The notes below the pieces were generated by a model. That model was not told where the DNA came from. It ran no database searches and worked only from the letters and a program-made list of their open reading frames with translations. A program made the translations under genes and the position numbers. Positions 1 through 8,272 of a stretch of 64,000 nucleotides of DNA are shown here, piece by piece (position 1 is the first letter of the stretch; each line of letters begins with the position of its first letter). Source of the stretch: Staphylococcus hominis subsp. hominis (GTDB lineage: Bacteria > Bacillota > Bacilli > Staphylococcales > Staphylococcaceae); assembly GCF_002901845.1 (NCBI RefSeq), contig NZ_PPQE01000028.1, positions 50,869 to 114,868 on the forward strand, read 5' to 3'.

Positions 1-31
1 ACATAACGTAGTCCCCTTTAAAATGCTATAC

Positions 32-280
32 CTATTTTTTGATTGCTTTTAAAATTAAAGAAACAATAAAAATAAGAATAATTGCACCGATTAATGCTGG
101 GAAGATTGGTACTCCGCCCCAAACAGGCCCCCAAGTACCTAACAATTTACTTCCGATGAATGAACCGATTAAACCAGCAATGATATTACCTAAGATACCA
201 CCAGGGATATCTTTACCCATGATCATGCCAGCAATCCAACCGATTAATCCACCAACGATTATCATAATAATAAAGCCCAT
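32..280 (-). CDS. GlsB/YeaQ/YmgE family stress-response membrane protein
   Basis: This 82-residue protein is almost entirely hydrophobic and glycine-rich. Three membrane segments are visible, at about residues 2-20, 27-47 and 57-79, with a GWIAG motif in the first and a lysine-rich C-terminal tail. That length and the three-helix glycine pattern are typical of the GlsB/YeaQ/YmgE (transglycosylase-associated) family, whose members are small inner-membrane proteins linked to general stress; their biochemical role is not established. The ATG at 280 is preceded by AAGGAG at good spacing. It appears to be a single-gene unit; its 3' end lies close to the window edge. Confidence 0.85.
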   Translation of the reverse strand: MGFIIMIIVGGLIGWIAGMIMGKDIPGGILGNIIAGLIGSFIGSKLLGTWGPVWGGVPIFPALIGAIILIFIVSLILKAIKK

Positions 281-456
281 AGTTAGATTACTCCTTATAG
301 TTTTATTTTGTTTACTTCTTATTCATACCACCTATTTAAATTTTATAAACATAATTATTAAAATAATTTATTTTTTATAACAAAAACAACTAAATAATGA
401 CACCCACATATTTTATTAGTATTTATTCAATTAATGATTAAAAATATAAGACTACT

Positions 457-491
457 AAAAAATAGCAAGTATTTTATATAAAATACTTGCT
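457..491 (-). terminator. Intrinsic terminator downstream of the lipoprotein gene
   Basis: Positions 464-491 form a perfect hairpin (arms starting AGCAAGTATTTTA) that on the minus strand is followed by a run of six T. It is correctly placed to end transcription of the lipoprotein gene that stops at 561. Confidence 0.7.
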
Positions 492-510
492 AAACATTAT
501 GAACAACTTT

Positions 511-558
511 AAAGGAACAAAACATATTCATGTTGAATATAATGTCTTGTTCCTTTGT
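511..558 (+). terminator. Long hairpin between the lipoprotein and glsB-like genes
   Basis: Arms AAAGGAACAA and TTGTTCCTTT close a long stem containing a second inner stem (ATATTCA/TTGAATAT). A T-rich tract (GTTTTTATT) follows on the plus strand, so it would work best for plus-strand transcripts. On the minus strand it precedes the better terminator at 457-491. No plus-strand gene is visible to its left, so it may mainly protect against antisense transcription. Confidence 0.5.
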
Positions 559-560
559 TT

Positions 561-1511
561 TTATTCTTCGTTATTTGTACTTTGATGATTTGGTTGTGCT
601 TGTTCATTACGATCTATTTGAGAAGTTGTGGGTTCTTCTTTAGTTTGTGTAGAAGCGTCTGTTGAAGTTGAATCATTGTTCTCGGATTGATTCGATGTCT
701 GGACATCATTTTGAGTTTCAGATTGCGCACTATTTTGATTTTCTTCATTAGACGATGTATGTTGTGTTTCATTATCATTCTTTGTTTCATTATTTTGTAC
801 ATCATTGTTTCGTTGTCGGTTACTTTGTTCTAATTTACTTTCATTCATTTGTTTTCTTTTAGCTTTTTCTTCATCTGTCATATTATTATAATTATCAACA
901 ATACTACCTGTATGTTTATCTACAATGGCTACATAAGGTGTTCCAGTACCATATGCGTCACTTGCTGCATAATCTATATAATACATCTCGTCAGTACTTT
1001 TACTAGGATTGTAATTAAATTCATTTCTTAAACGATTTCCAAATCCTTGATTTTTATACCAATCATAGACAACATCCTCTGCTTGCTTCGGTGTAAGTTC
1101 TTTATTCGAAGAATCATTTGATTGATTGCCACTAGTTGAATGACTTTCATTCGTAGTCGTTTCATTATTTCCATTGATTCCATTTTCAGATTGGTTTTGA
1201 GTATTCTGTTCGGATGACTGAATACTCTTATTATCATTGGGTTGAATATCTTCAGTTTGATTATAATTAGTATTTTCATCATTATTATTTTTCTGTGTGT
1301 CTGATAAATTTATATTTTTATCATTATTAGTATCATTATTTTTATTTGAATTATTAGGCGTTTTATTTTTATGATCATTCTTCTCAGTTTTTTGCTTATC
1401 CTCTGAACTATCATTATTTCCGCCTGGTAAATGAATATTTAAATCACAAGCACCCAAAAATAAAGTAGATGCAACAATACCTGCTAATAAATATTTTCCT
1501 CTCATTATCAT
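561..1511 (-). CDS. Asn/Ser/Gln-rich lipoprotein of unknown function
   Basis: A secreted lipoprotein. The first about 20 residues are a signal peptide ending in the lipobox LGAC, so the mature protein should be lipidated on Cys and anchored to the outer face of the membrane. Roughly residues 30-135 and 220-316 are extremely low-complexity (Asn, Ser, Asp, Gln, Glu, Thr). Between them, at about 135-215, lies a compact conserved-looking segment rich in Tyr and Asp, with WYKNQGFGNR and YYIDYAASDAYGTGTPYVAI. Three in-frame ATGs lie at 1514, 1511 and 1505 behind AAGGAG (1522-1517). I prefer 1511 on spacing, but 1505 is also possible. I do not recognise a named family. The linkers resemble wall-spanning spacers (inference). 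It sits alone downstream of rpsR and ends in its own terminator. Confidence 0.85.
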   Translation of the reverse strand: MIMRGKYLLAGIVASTLFLGACDLNIHLPGGNNDSSEDKQKTEKNDHKNKTPNNSNKNNDTNNDKNINLSDTQKNNNDENTNYNQTEDIQPNDNKSIQSSEQNTQNQSENGINGNNETTTNESHSTSGNQSNDSSNKELTPKQAEDVVYDWYKNQGFGNRLRNEFNYNPSKSTDEMYYIDYAASDAYGTGTPYVAIVDKHTGSIVDNYNNMTDEEKAKRKQMNESKLEQSNRQRNNDVQNNETKNDNETQHTSSNEENQNSAQSETQNDVQTSNQSENNDSTSTDASTQTKEEPTTSQIDRNEQAQPNHQSTNNEE

Positions 1512-1639
1512 CATAACTCCTTATGTATGTCTCTTTTAATGATAACATTTTATATTGCATACATTAAAGATATTACACAATACATTTTAAAATCAACTTA
1601 AGGTGTATAATCTATCCATTTTTTATTACTACGACATAA

Positions 1640-1672
1640 AAATAACCCCGTAAGCCTTGAGCTTACGGGGTT
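1640..1672 (-). terminator. Terminator of the rpsF-ssb-rpsR operon
   Basis: A 12-bp perfect GC-rich stem (AACCCCGTAAGC / GCTTACGGGGTT, 1644-1655 and 1661-1672) is followed on the minus strand by ATTTTTA. It ends 16 bases beyond the rpsR stop codon. Confidence 0.85.
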
Positions 1673-1687
1673 TACACTAATTATATA

Positions 1688-1930
1688 TTAGTTTTCATCT
1701 TTAACATATGGTAATAAAGCCATATGACGAGCACGTTTAATAGCTGTAGTCAACATACGTTGATATTTAGCTGAAGTACCAGTTACACGACGTGGTAAAA
1801 TTTTACCGCGTTCTGAGATAAAACGTTTTAATAATTCAGTGTCTTTATAGTCAATATGTGTAATACCATTTGCTGTGAAATAGCATACTTTTTTACGACG
1901 ACGTCCGCCTCTTCTTGGTCCACCTGCCAT
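1688..1930 (-). CDS. rpsR: 30S ribosomal protein bS18
   Basis: This 80-residue, very basic protein has the usual S18 features: an Arg/Lys/Gly-rich N-terminus ([12 protein letters not shown]), then [35 protein letters not shown] and a C-terminal [14 protein letters not shown]18 binds next to S6 in the platform of the small subunit. It is the last gene of rpsF-ssb-rpsR on the minus strand, 41 bases after ssb, with a strong GGAGGTAATT ribosome binding site. It is followed by a GC-rich terminator. The length is standard for Firmicutes. Confidence 0.98.
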   Translation of the reverse strand: MAGGPRRGGRRRKKVCYFTANGITHIDYKDTELLKRFISERGKILPRRVTGTSAKYQRMLTTAIKRARHMALLPYVKDEN

Positions 1931-1971
1931 GGTTAATTACCTCCTTTTATATTTTTAATCTCATTCTTTCG

Positions 1972-2490
1972 TTAGAATGGTAAGTCATCATCACTAATAT
2001 CAATTGGACCATTTGCATTTGCAAATGGGTTATCTGATTGATTATTGTTTGATGCACGATTGTTATTATTATTATTATAAGATGTATTTTGTCCTGATTG
2101 TGAACCACCAAATCCTTGGCCATAATCTTGGAAATCATTATTTCCTTGATGACGTTGTCCACCTTGTGCATTTTTAGGTTCAAGGAATTGAACACTATCC
2201 GCTACAACTTCAGTGACAAATATACGACGACCTTCTTGATTTTCATAACTGCGTGATTGTATGCGACCATCAACGCCAGCTAAACTACCTTTTGAAAGAT
2301 AGTTATTTACGTTTTCTGCTTGTCTTCTAAATACAACAACGTTAATAAAGTCAGCTTCGCGTTCCCCTTGAGCATTCGTGAAAGTACGGTTAACTGCTAG
2401 AGTAAATGTCGCTACACTTACGCCTGAGGGAGTACTTCTGTATTCTGGATCCTTAGTTAAACGACCTACTAATACAACTCGATTTATCAT
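1972..2490 (-). CDS. ssb: Single-stranded DNA-binding protein
   Basis: A 172-residue SSB. Residues 1-105 form the OB fold, beginning [16 protein letters not shown] and containing FTLAVNR and [23 protein letters not shown] flexible linker rich in Gly, Gln and Asn follows, with a run of Asn near residue 140. The acidic tip DISDDDLPF is the usual docking site for replication and repair partners. It coats single-stranded DNA as a tetramer during replication, recombination and repair. It lies between rpsF and rpsR in the conserved bacterial arrangement, 21 bases from rpsF, so it is probably co-transcribed and subject to the S6:S18 leader. Confidence 0.98.
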   Translation of the reverse strand: MINRVVLVGRLTKDPEYRSTPSGVSVATFTLAVNRTFTNAQGEREADFINVVVFRRQAENVNNYLSKGSLAGVDGRIQSRSYENQEGRRIFVTEVVADSVQFLEPKNAQGGQRHQGNNDFQDYGQGFGGSQSGQNTSYNNNNNNRASNNNQSDNPFANANGPIDISDDDLPF

Positions 2491-2511
2491 TTCAACGCCC
2501 CCATTTAATTA

Positions 2512-2808
2512 TTACTTATCTTGGTCTTCACGGATAACGATATAACGGATAATATCGTCATTGATTTTAGCTAAACGTTGGAATTCGTCTGTAGCTCTGT
2601 TATTATCTGTTTTAATGCGTACGATGAAGTAGAAGCCTTCTTTGAAATCTTCAATTTCGTAAGCAAGACGGCGTTTACCCCAGTCTTTCTCTTCTAAAAC
2701 TTCTGATCCTTCTGAAGCTAAGATACCGTTAAAGCGTTCAACAACTGCTTTTTTAGCATCTTCTTCAATGTTAGGACGTACGACATACATAATTTCATAT
2801 GTTCTCAT
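2512..2808 (-). CDS. rpsF: 30S ribosomal protein bS6
   Basis: A 98-residue S6 protein starting [13 protein letters not shown], with the family motifs [20 protein letters not shown] and [10 protein letters not shown]. It binds 16S rRNA as a heterodimer with S18 in the platform of the 30S subunit. It is the first gene of the rpsF-ssb-rpsR operon and has a strong ribosome binding site (AAGGAGGTGC). Its leader carries a candidate S6:S18 autoregulatory element. Confidence 0.98.
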   Translation of the reverse strand: MRTYEIMYVVRPNIEEDAKKAVVERFNGILASEGSEVLEEKDWGKRRLAYEIEDFKEGFYFIVRIKTDNNRATDEFQRLAKINDDIIRYIVIREDQDK

Positions 2809-2832
2809 TTTATAATTGCACCTCCTTGTGGT

Positions 2833-2861
2833 CTATGCGGCCTATCGAATCCTATCCATAG
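2833..2861 (-). promoter_or_regulatory. Candidate S6:S18-binding leader motif of rpsF
   Basis: In the rpsF 5' leader, read on the minus strand, CTATG (2861-2857) can pair with CATAG (2837-2833), and the bases CCG (2840-2838) lie unpaired just before the 3' arm. A short stem with a CCG bulge is the known signature of the RNA bound by S6:S18 to repress the operon; the CCG mimics the 16S rRNA site. The match rests on this small core and on its position a few bases upstream of the ribosome binding site. Confidence 0.6.
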
Positions 2862-3055
2862 GCAAGGAATAATTTTCATTACTCACAATCAAGAATTATA
2901 GCATAGGTGATTACTTTTTACAATAAATATTATTTGAAATATTTTGTCTGAAAGTGGATAAGATCTATCGTATTGGCCTATAAATTTATATTCAAACTTT
3001 AAACATATCTTTTCAAAAGAGAACTGATATCCTATAATATCCTTGAGGTGTAACT

Positions 3056-3247
3056 ATGCAATTAGATTTAGATTGGAATAAAGATTTTCAAGAGTTTCAA
3101 GAAATCTTAAATTGCGGTATCAATCCAGAGTGGCTATACTGTGCAAAAGCTAATATGATTCTTGAGCCAGCATATACTGGAGAAGGTAAACAGTTTTTTA
3201 GCACCAAAGATATTATTAAAGCAAGTAAAGTTATACCGTTTTTTTAA
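3056..3247 (+). CDS. Small hypothetical protein (63 aa)
   Basis: A 63-residue acidic protein, MQLDLDWNKDFQEFQEIL at its start, with two cysteines (in LNCGINPEW and LYCAKAN) and no membrane segment or signal peptide. The ATG follows GAGGTG at good spacing. The gene ends just before a strong bidirectional terminator and is isolated on the plus strand between the divergent rpsF and the convergent ychF. I recognise no family. The good ribosome binding site, terminator and lack of overlap with other genes support it being real. Confidence 0.65.
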   Translation: MQLDLDWNKDFQEFQEILNCGINPEWLYCAKANMILEPAYTGEGKQFFSTKDIIKASKVIPFF

Positions 3248-3270
3248 GATATAACCATAATGATATAACT

Positions 3271-3309
3271 AAAGCGCGACATCTATAATAAACAGATGTC
3301 GCGCTTTTT
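3271..3309 (+). terminator. Bidirectional terminator between the small ORF and ychF
   Basis: A 14-bp perfect stem (AAAGCGCGACATCT / AGATGTCGCGCTTT) is followed by T-rich sequence on the plus strand. It sits between two convergent genes, so it can serve both. Confidence 0.85.
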
Positions 3310-3315
3310 ATATTC

Positions 3316-4413
3316 CTATACATTAAATCGGAAGTGAACAATATCTCCATCTTTCATAATATAATCTTTACCTTCTAAACGTTGTTTACCTGCTTCTTTC
3401 GCACCTTGCTCGCCACCATGCTCAACATAGTCGTCATAACTTGTTACTTCGGCACGAATAAAACCACGTTCGAAGTCTGTATGAATGATACCTGCACATT
3501 GTGGTGCCGTCATCCCTTGTCTAAATGTCCAAGCACGTACTTCTTGAACACCTGCTGTAAAGTAAGTAGATAATCCTAACAAATCATATGTTGTTCTGAT
3601 AAGACGATCGAGGCCTGGTTCTTCAATACCTAAGTCTTCTAAAAACATTTCCTTATCTTCATCATCAAGTGTTGCAATTTCTTCCTCAATTTTTGCACTA
3701 ATGACGATAACTTCAGAATCTTCTTTAGCTGCGTACTCACGAATGGTTTTCACTTTATCATTTTCATCGTCACCAATTTCATCTTCGCCAACGTTTGCAA
3801 TATATAACATTTTTTTAGATGTTAATAATTGAGCTTGATTTACATATTTTTGATCTTCTTCATTAAAATCTAAACTACGAACTGGATTTCCTTCCTCTAA
3901 TGCTTCTTTTATTCTAGATAAAATGCGGAACTCCATTTCTGCTGTTTTATCTTTTTGACGTGCCATTTTTTCAATTCGAGGCAAACGTTTCTCTACTGAT
4001 TCTAAATCAGCTAAAACAAGTTCCATATTAATGACTTCAATATCATCTAATGGATTTACACGACCAGCGACGTGTGTCACATTTTCATCATCGAAAGCAC
4101 GTACTACCTGACAAATAGCGTCTACTTCACGAATATGTGATAAGAATTTATTTCCTAAACCTTCACCTTTTGAAGCACCTTTAACAATACCTGCAATATC
4201 TGTGAATTCGAAAGTAGTAGGAATTGTTTTCTTAGGTTCTACCATTTCTGTTAATTTATTTAAACGTGTATCTGGTACTTCTACAATCCCAACATTCGGG
4301 TCGATTGTAGCGAAAGGATAGTTCGCAGCGAGCGCACCTGCTTTTGTAATTGCATTAAATAGAGTAGATTTACCAACATTAGGCAAACCTACGATACCTG
4401 CTGTTAAAGCCAT
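3316..4413 (-). CDS. ychF: Redox-regulated ATPase / Obg-family GTPase-like protein YchF
   Basis: This 365-residue P-loop protein is full length. The G1 motif is GLPNVGKSTLFNA at residues 7-19, switch II is DIAGIVKGASKGEGLGNKFL at about 73-92, and the G4 position reads NVGE in place of NKxD, which in this family goes with ATP preference. A coiled-coil insertion lies at about 130-190 and a C-terminal TGS domain includes TFRQGMTAPQCAGIIHTDFERGFIRAEV. YchF associates with ribosomes and affects the oxidative-stress response. It is followed by rpsF-ssb-rpsR on the same strand, as in Bacillus. Confidence 0.97.
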   Translation of the reverse strand: MALTAGIVGLPNVGKSTLFNAITKAGALAANYPFATIDPNVGIVEVPDTRLNKLTEMVEPKKTIPTTFEFTDIAGIVKGASKGEGLGNKFLSHIREVDAICQVVRAFDDENVTHVAGRVNPLDDIEVINMELVLADLESVEKRLPRIEKMARQKDKTAEMEFRILSRIKEALEEGNPVRSLDFNEEDQKYVNQAQLLTSKKMLYIANVGEDEIGDDENDKVKTIREYAAKEDSEVIVISAKIEEEIATLDDEDKEMFLEDLGIEEPGLDRLIRTTYDLLGLSTYFTAGVQEVRAWTFRQGMTAPQCAGIIHTDFERGFIRAEVTSYDDYVEHGGEQGAKEAGKQRLEGKDYIMKDGDIVHFRFNV

Positions 4414-4424
4414 GAATCATTCTC

Positions 4425-4628
4425 CTAACTTTCTGTATCTTGATGAGATACTAATATTTTTTTTATTTTTTTATCAAACACTTGTCGTGGAATCATAATA
4501 CTTCTTTGACAATTTTCACATTTAATTCGTATATCCGCACCCATGCGAATAATTTTAAATCGATTTGTTCCACAAGCATGTTGTTTTTTCATTTCTACTA
4601 TATCATTTATACCATATTTTGGTGTCAC
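4425..4628 (-). CDS. DUF951 family protein
   Basis: A 67-residue basic protein with the DUF951 pattern: YGINDIVEMKKQHACGTNRFKIIRMGADIRIKC followed by ENCQRSIMIPRQVF. The cysteines in HACG and KCENC suggest a small metal-bound or RNA-binding fold (inference). The start is GTG at 4628, since the nearby ATG at 4633 is out of frame and stops at once; a GGGGG Shine-Dalgarno lies seven bases upstream. It lies between mscS and ychF, the same neighbourhood as yyzM in Bacillus subtilis. The function is unknown. Confidence 0.9.
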   Translation of the reverse strand: MTPKYGINDIVEMKKQHACGTNRFKIIRMGADIRIKCENCQRSIMIPRQVFDKKIKKILVSHQDTES

Positions 4629-4648
4629 AACATTACCCCCAACATTTA

Positions 4649-5527
4649 TTAAGCGTCTTGTTTATCAGTATTTCTTACGTACATGGGTTGTGGCAATTTA
4701 ATACCTTCTTGTACAAACATTTTTTGAATTTCTTTGCGTAAAATTCTAGAACCTGAAGCACCTTCTCCAGGAATAGTTTCTGCTGATATTCTTATGATCA
4801 CTTTTGTTTCATCTAACCCATCAATTCCTAAAACGACTGGATCAGTAATGAATAAGTAGTATTTACTACGCATTGCTGTAAATAATTTATTTAATTTCTT
4901 TTCAACTTTATCTAAATTTTCATCAACTGAGACTGGAATTTCTACAATTGACGTACCATTAGTAATAGAATAGTTAGTAATCTCACCCATACTACCATTT
5001 GGTAAAATAGTTAACTCCCCAGTGATGGTATTAATACGTGTTGATCTCAATCCTATAGATTTTACTGTTCCTTCAGCAACTGTAGTACCACCGCTATTAA
5101 TTTTAACATAATCACCTACATCAAACTGATTTTCAAAAATAATGAAAAATCCAGTAATAATATCTTTGACTATAGTCTGAGCTCCAAAACCAACAGCGAT
5201 ACCTACAACCCCGGCACTGGCGATAATCCCATTTACGCTAATTCCGAATTTACTTAATACCGTTGTGAGTACGATAAACCACACAATGTATCTGACAACA
5301 TTTTTGATAAGAGACACGAGCGTTTTAGAGCGTTTTTTATTTCCTCTATTACTTTTATTTTGAAATTTAAATGCTTCTTCTATCGCTTTATTAATAATTC
5401 CAATTACAATTAAGCCTACTAAAATATAAATAACAACCATTGCTAATTTAGTTGCTAAATTTGTGTATACTTCGGGTTCTGTTAATGGTTTAAATAGCGA
5501 TGTTAACACGTTCTTCAATTGATTCAT
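4649..5527 (-). CDS. MscS-type small-conductance mechanosensitive channel
   Basis: This 292-residue membrane protein has helices at about residues 24-46 and 73-92. The glycine/alanine-rich pore helix GIIASAGVVGIAVGFGAQ is followed by IVKDIITGFFIIFENQFDVGDYV, the typical MscS TM3 and linker to the beta domain. The soluble C-terminal half carries the GTVKSIGLRSTRINT and TILPNGSMGEITNYS motifs. Such channels open on hypo-osmotic shock to release solutes. It lies between parB and the DUF951 gene on the minus strand. The matching Bacillus gene around yyaD/yyaE differs, so the local order is only partly ancestral. Confidence 0.95.
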   Translation of the reverse strand: MNQLKNVLTSLFKPLTEPEVYTNLATKLAMVVIYILVGLIVIGIINKAIEEAFKFQNKSNRGNKKRSKTLVSLIKNVVRYIVWFIVLTTVLSKFGISVNGIIASAGVVGIAVGFGAQTIVKDIITGFFIIFENQFDVGDYVKINSGGTTVAEGTVKSIGLRSTRINTITGELTILPNGSMGEITNYSITNGTSIVEIPVSVDENLDKVEKKLNKLFTAMRSKYYLFITDPVVLGIDGLDETKVIIRISAETIPGEGASGSRILRKEIQKMFVQEGIKLPQPMYVRNTDKQDA

Positions 5528-5657
5528 AATAGCCCCCTCCTTTTCTATTTAGTCCACCTTAAATTTATATTCCAATTTATTTATTATACAAAATTTCTTC
5601 TAAAATTGTATCAGTCTTTTGATTTATCATTTTCTTTTTTATTTTATTAATAGGATA

Positions 5658-6482
5658 CTATTCATTAAGTTTATCTATAATACGTTTAAACTCAGCCTCG
5701 GATTTAAACTCAAACACAATTTTACCAACATTTTTAGATACAGATATATCTATATGAGTTCCAAATTTTTCCTTAAGCGCACGTTCTTGTTTCTGTATGA
5801 ATTTGGGTTTACTTGGAGTATTTAATTTTTCTTTTTTAGACTGCCCACCGTCTTGGATTTCAGAAACAACTTTTTCTAAATAACGCACACTCCACCCCTC
5901 TTTGATTGCTTGTTTACCTATACGTTTCATCGTATTTACATCTTTTAATGCAAGTAAAGTACGTCCATGGGCCCCTGACATGCGATTCTCTCTTACAAGC
6001 TTAGCAATATCAGAGGGTAAATTTAATAATCTTAGCATATTAGCAATGTAAGGCCGTGATTTTCCTAACCTTTCAGCAACTTTTTGTTGTGTCAGACCAA
6101 GATCATTCATTAATCGTTGATAACTTTCAGCTTCTTCAATTGCATTTAAATCTTCTCTTTGTAAATTTTCTATAATGGCTAATTCCATCATGTCAGAATC
6201 AGAAAGGGATTTTACAATTGCAGGAACTTCCTCTAACCCAGCTAATTTAGAAGCTCGAAAACGTCGTTCTCCTACAACGATATAATATCCATTGATCGTT
6301 TTTCTTAAAACAATAGGTTGAAGTATACCATGAGTTGTTATAGACTCTGCTAAATCTTGAAGTTTCTCCTCATCAAATGTTTTTCTAGGTTGATAGGGAT
6401 TAGCTTTAATACTTGAAATTTTAATATGTTGTACGTGTTCATCATTATTTAATTGAACACGTTGATCTTCAATGTTGTTCAT
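5658..6482 (-). CDS. parB: Chromosome-partitioning protein ParB (Spo0J)
   Basis: A 274-residue ParB. The N-terminal CTPase domain has NPYQPRKTFDEEKLQDLAESI and the phosphate-binding box GERRFRASKLAG at about residues 74-85. The helix-turn-helix region is LTQQKVAERLGKSRPYIANM, and a C-terminal dimerisation segment follows. ParB loads on parS sites near the origin and recruits SMC. One near-perfect parS lies in walK (54264-54279) in this same window. The second ParB-family gene, noc, is at 23763. No parA (soj) is adjacent, as is usual for staphylococci; the met genes occupy the neighbouring stretch. Confidence 0.95.
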   Translation of the reverse strand: MNNIEDQRVQLNNDEHVQHIKISSIKANPYQPRKTFDEEKLQDLAESITTHGILQPIVLRKTINGYYIVVGERRFRASKLAGLEEVPAIVKSLSDSDMMELAIIENLQREDLNAIEEAESYQRLMNDLGLTQQKVAERLGKSRPYIANMLRLLNLPSDIAKLVRENRMSGAHGRTLLALKDVNTMKRIGKQAIKEGWSVRYLEKVVSEIQDGGQSKKEKLNTPSKPKFIQKQERALKEKFGTHIDISVSKNVGKIVFEFKSEAEFKRIIDKLNE

Positions 6483-6689
6483 GCATAGTCCTCCCTTGTC
6501 TTTAAAGTCATTACTTAATTTTAAAAAAAGCGTTTTATATCTACAAGTCTTATAAACTTTTTTAAGAAAAAAATTTACTAGATAGAAAGTATATATATAT
6601 CAATTATTCAGGCACTTTCTGAATTTATTATTTAATCATAATTTTCAGAAAAGTTGTTGACAAATGTAATTTATGTCTGTAAGCTATGA

Positions 6690-7142
6690 ATTAACTTAAA
6701 AAAAACACAAATTACACACGGTAATAAGGAAAGTAAAACTTACACTGCGGATACAGAGAGTCTTGTAAGCTGAGAAGAGACATTGAAAGAAAGTTTGAAA
6801 ATGGCCTTTGAGTGTTGATGCCAATATGAGGTATCAACGGGTTCGCCCGTTATAGCGATACAGTATTAACATTTATTGTTTAATGGCGTACTGGAATCAC
6901 CGGCGTCACTAAATTATCGTTAATACTCATTTATCTTCAAAAGTTAAATGAGTTTTTTATTACAGATATATCTGATCATTTACGATAATGTGTGTCACTT
7001 TTTCAAATACTCCTAAAACATAATGGCGTACTGTTTGAGGTTACTTTAGCAATAAAGTAGTAAACAAAGGTGGTACCACGAAACAAGCTTTCGTCCTTTA
7101 CATCCGATACATATCGGGTTTAAAGGACGGAAGCTTTTTTTA
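6690..7142 (+). promoter_or_regulatory. Methionyl-tRNA T-box leader of metICFE
   Basis: The leader starts with a stem I region (AGAGAGTC near 6757). The likely specifier is ATG at 6801-6803, inside GAAAATGGCCTTTGAG, which fits tRNA-Met. The T-box sequence AAAGGTGGTACCACG lies at 7066-7080, with the final terminator at 7085-7142 (AAGCTTTCGTCCTTTA paired with TAAAGGACGGAAGCTT, then seven T). Uncharged tRNA-Met should stabilise the antiterminator and switch on the operon. The region is unusually long. It contains a 13-base direct repeat (6881-6893 and 7021-7033) and a terminator-like hairpin at 6925-6960. Nothing coding is seen from 6483 to 6690, which must hold the divergent parB promoter and the promoter of this leader. 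Confidence 0.9.
6925..6960 (+). terminator. Terminator-like hairpin inside the met T-box leader
   Basis: ACTCATTTA (6925-6933) pairs with TAAATGAGT (6945-6953), followed at once by TTTTTTATT. It has the form of an intrinsic terminator but lies in mid-leader, about 110 bases before the T-box sequence. It could be an early attenuator or an RNA-stability element. Confidence 0.55.
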
Positions 7143-7168
7143 TTTAGAAAATGATAGGAGGATTTGAA

Positions 7169-8272
7169 ATGAAAGATACTCAATTAGCACAAATTTCATT
7201 AACAAAGGATTTGACTGGCGCAATTGCTAATCCCATTTACTTATCGACGGCATATCAACATCCTCACCTAGGTCAGTCTACAGGATATGATTACACACGA
7301 ACGAAAAATCCAACTCGCTCTTCATTTGAAGAAGCATTTGCCAAATTAGAAGGTGGTACAGTTTCATTTGCAACGTCAAGTGGTATGGCAGCAGTTCAAC
7401 TTATTTGTAACTTATTTAAACCTGGTGATGAAATTTTAGTAGCGTTTGATTTATATGGAGGAACATTTAGATTATTTGATTATTATGAACAACAATACGG
7501 TATTCATTTTAAATACGTTGATTTTTTAAATTATGAAGAAGTCGAAAATAGTATAAATAAACATACAAAAGCACTCTTTATCGAACCAATTTCGAATCCT
7601 CAAATGATTCAAATTGATGTAGAACCCTATTATATTCTGAGTAAAAAACATCATCTATTAACCATTATTGATAACACGTTTTTAACTCCATACTTATCAA
7701 CACCTTTAGAACAAGGTGCTGACATTGTTTTACACTCAGCTACAAAATATATAGGTGGTCATAATGATGTACTTGCAGGCGTAGTGACAGTTAAAGATGA
7801 CACACTTGCTGAACAATTAGGTCAATTTCACAATATGATTGGCGCCACATTGTCTCCACTTGATTGTTACTTGCTCCAAAGAGGTTTGAAAACACTACAT
7901 CTCAGAATAGAACGATCTCAAGACAATGCACGTCGTCTCGCAAGACGTTGTGAAACATCCGATTCTATTGATGAAGTACTCTATAGTGGAAAAACAGGTA
8001 TGTTAAGTTTACGTCTTAATAAGGCTTATAGCGTAGCTAAATTTTTAGAAAATTTAGAAATTTGTATTTTTGCAGAAAGTTTAGGAGGAACTGAAACCTT
8101 TATTACTTTCCCATATACACAAACACACGTCGACATGCCAGATGATGAAAAAGACAAACGAGGTATTGATGAACATTTAATTCGTTTATCCATTGGTATT
8201 GAAGATTATAAGGATATTGAAGCAGATATTATTCAAGCATTAGAAAATTCTAAAGTAGGAGTGGTTTCATGA
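7169..8272 (+). CDS. metI: Cystathionine gamma-synthase / O-acetylhomoserine (thiol)-lyase
   Basis: A 367-residue PLP enzyme of the Cys/Met metabolism family. It condenses an activated homoserine with cysteine (or sulfide) in the cytoplasm. Visible motifs are [59 protein letters not shown] and the PLP-lysine motif [12 protein letters not shown] (Lys at about 192). The ATG at 7169 has AGGAGG eight bases upstream, so the upstream in-frame ATG at 7151 is not needed. It is the first gene of metICFE, directly after the T-box terminator, and overlaps metC by ATGA. Confidence 0.95.
   Translation: MKDTQLAQISLTKDLTGAIANPIYLSTAYQHPHLGQSTGYDYTRTKNPTRSSFEEAFAKLEGGTVSFATSSGMAAVQLICNLFKPGDEILVAFDLYGGTFRLFDYYEQQYGIHFKYVDFLNYEEVENSINKHTKALFIEPISNPQMIQIDVEPYYILSKKHHLLTIIDNTFLTPYLSTPLEQGADIVLHSATKYIGGHNDVLAGVVTVKDDTLAEQLGQFHNMIGATLSPLDCYLLQRGLKTLHLRIERSQDNARRLARRCETSDSIDEVLYSGKTGMLSLRLNKAYSVAKFLENLEICIFAESLGGTETFITFPYTQTHVDMPDDEKDKRGIDEHLIRLSIGIEDYKDIEADIIQALENSKVGVVS

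Noticed and set aside
1028..1282. Open frame on the minus strand inside the lipoprotein gene.
   Set aside because: A shadow of the low-complexity coding sequence without a ribosome binding site.
1947..2195. Open frame overlapping the ssb linker.
   Set aside because: A shadow frame created by the repeated Asn/Gln codons of ssb.
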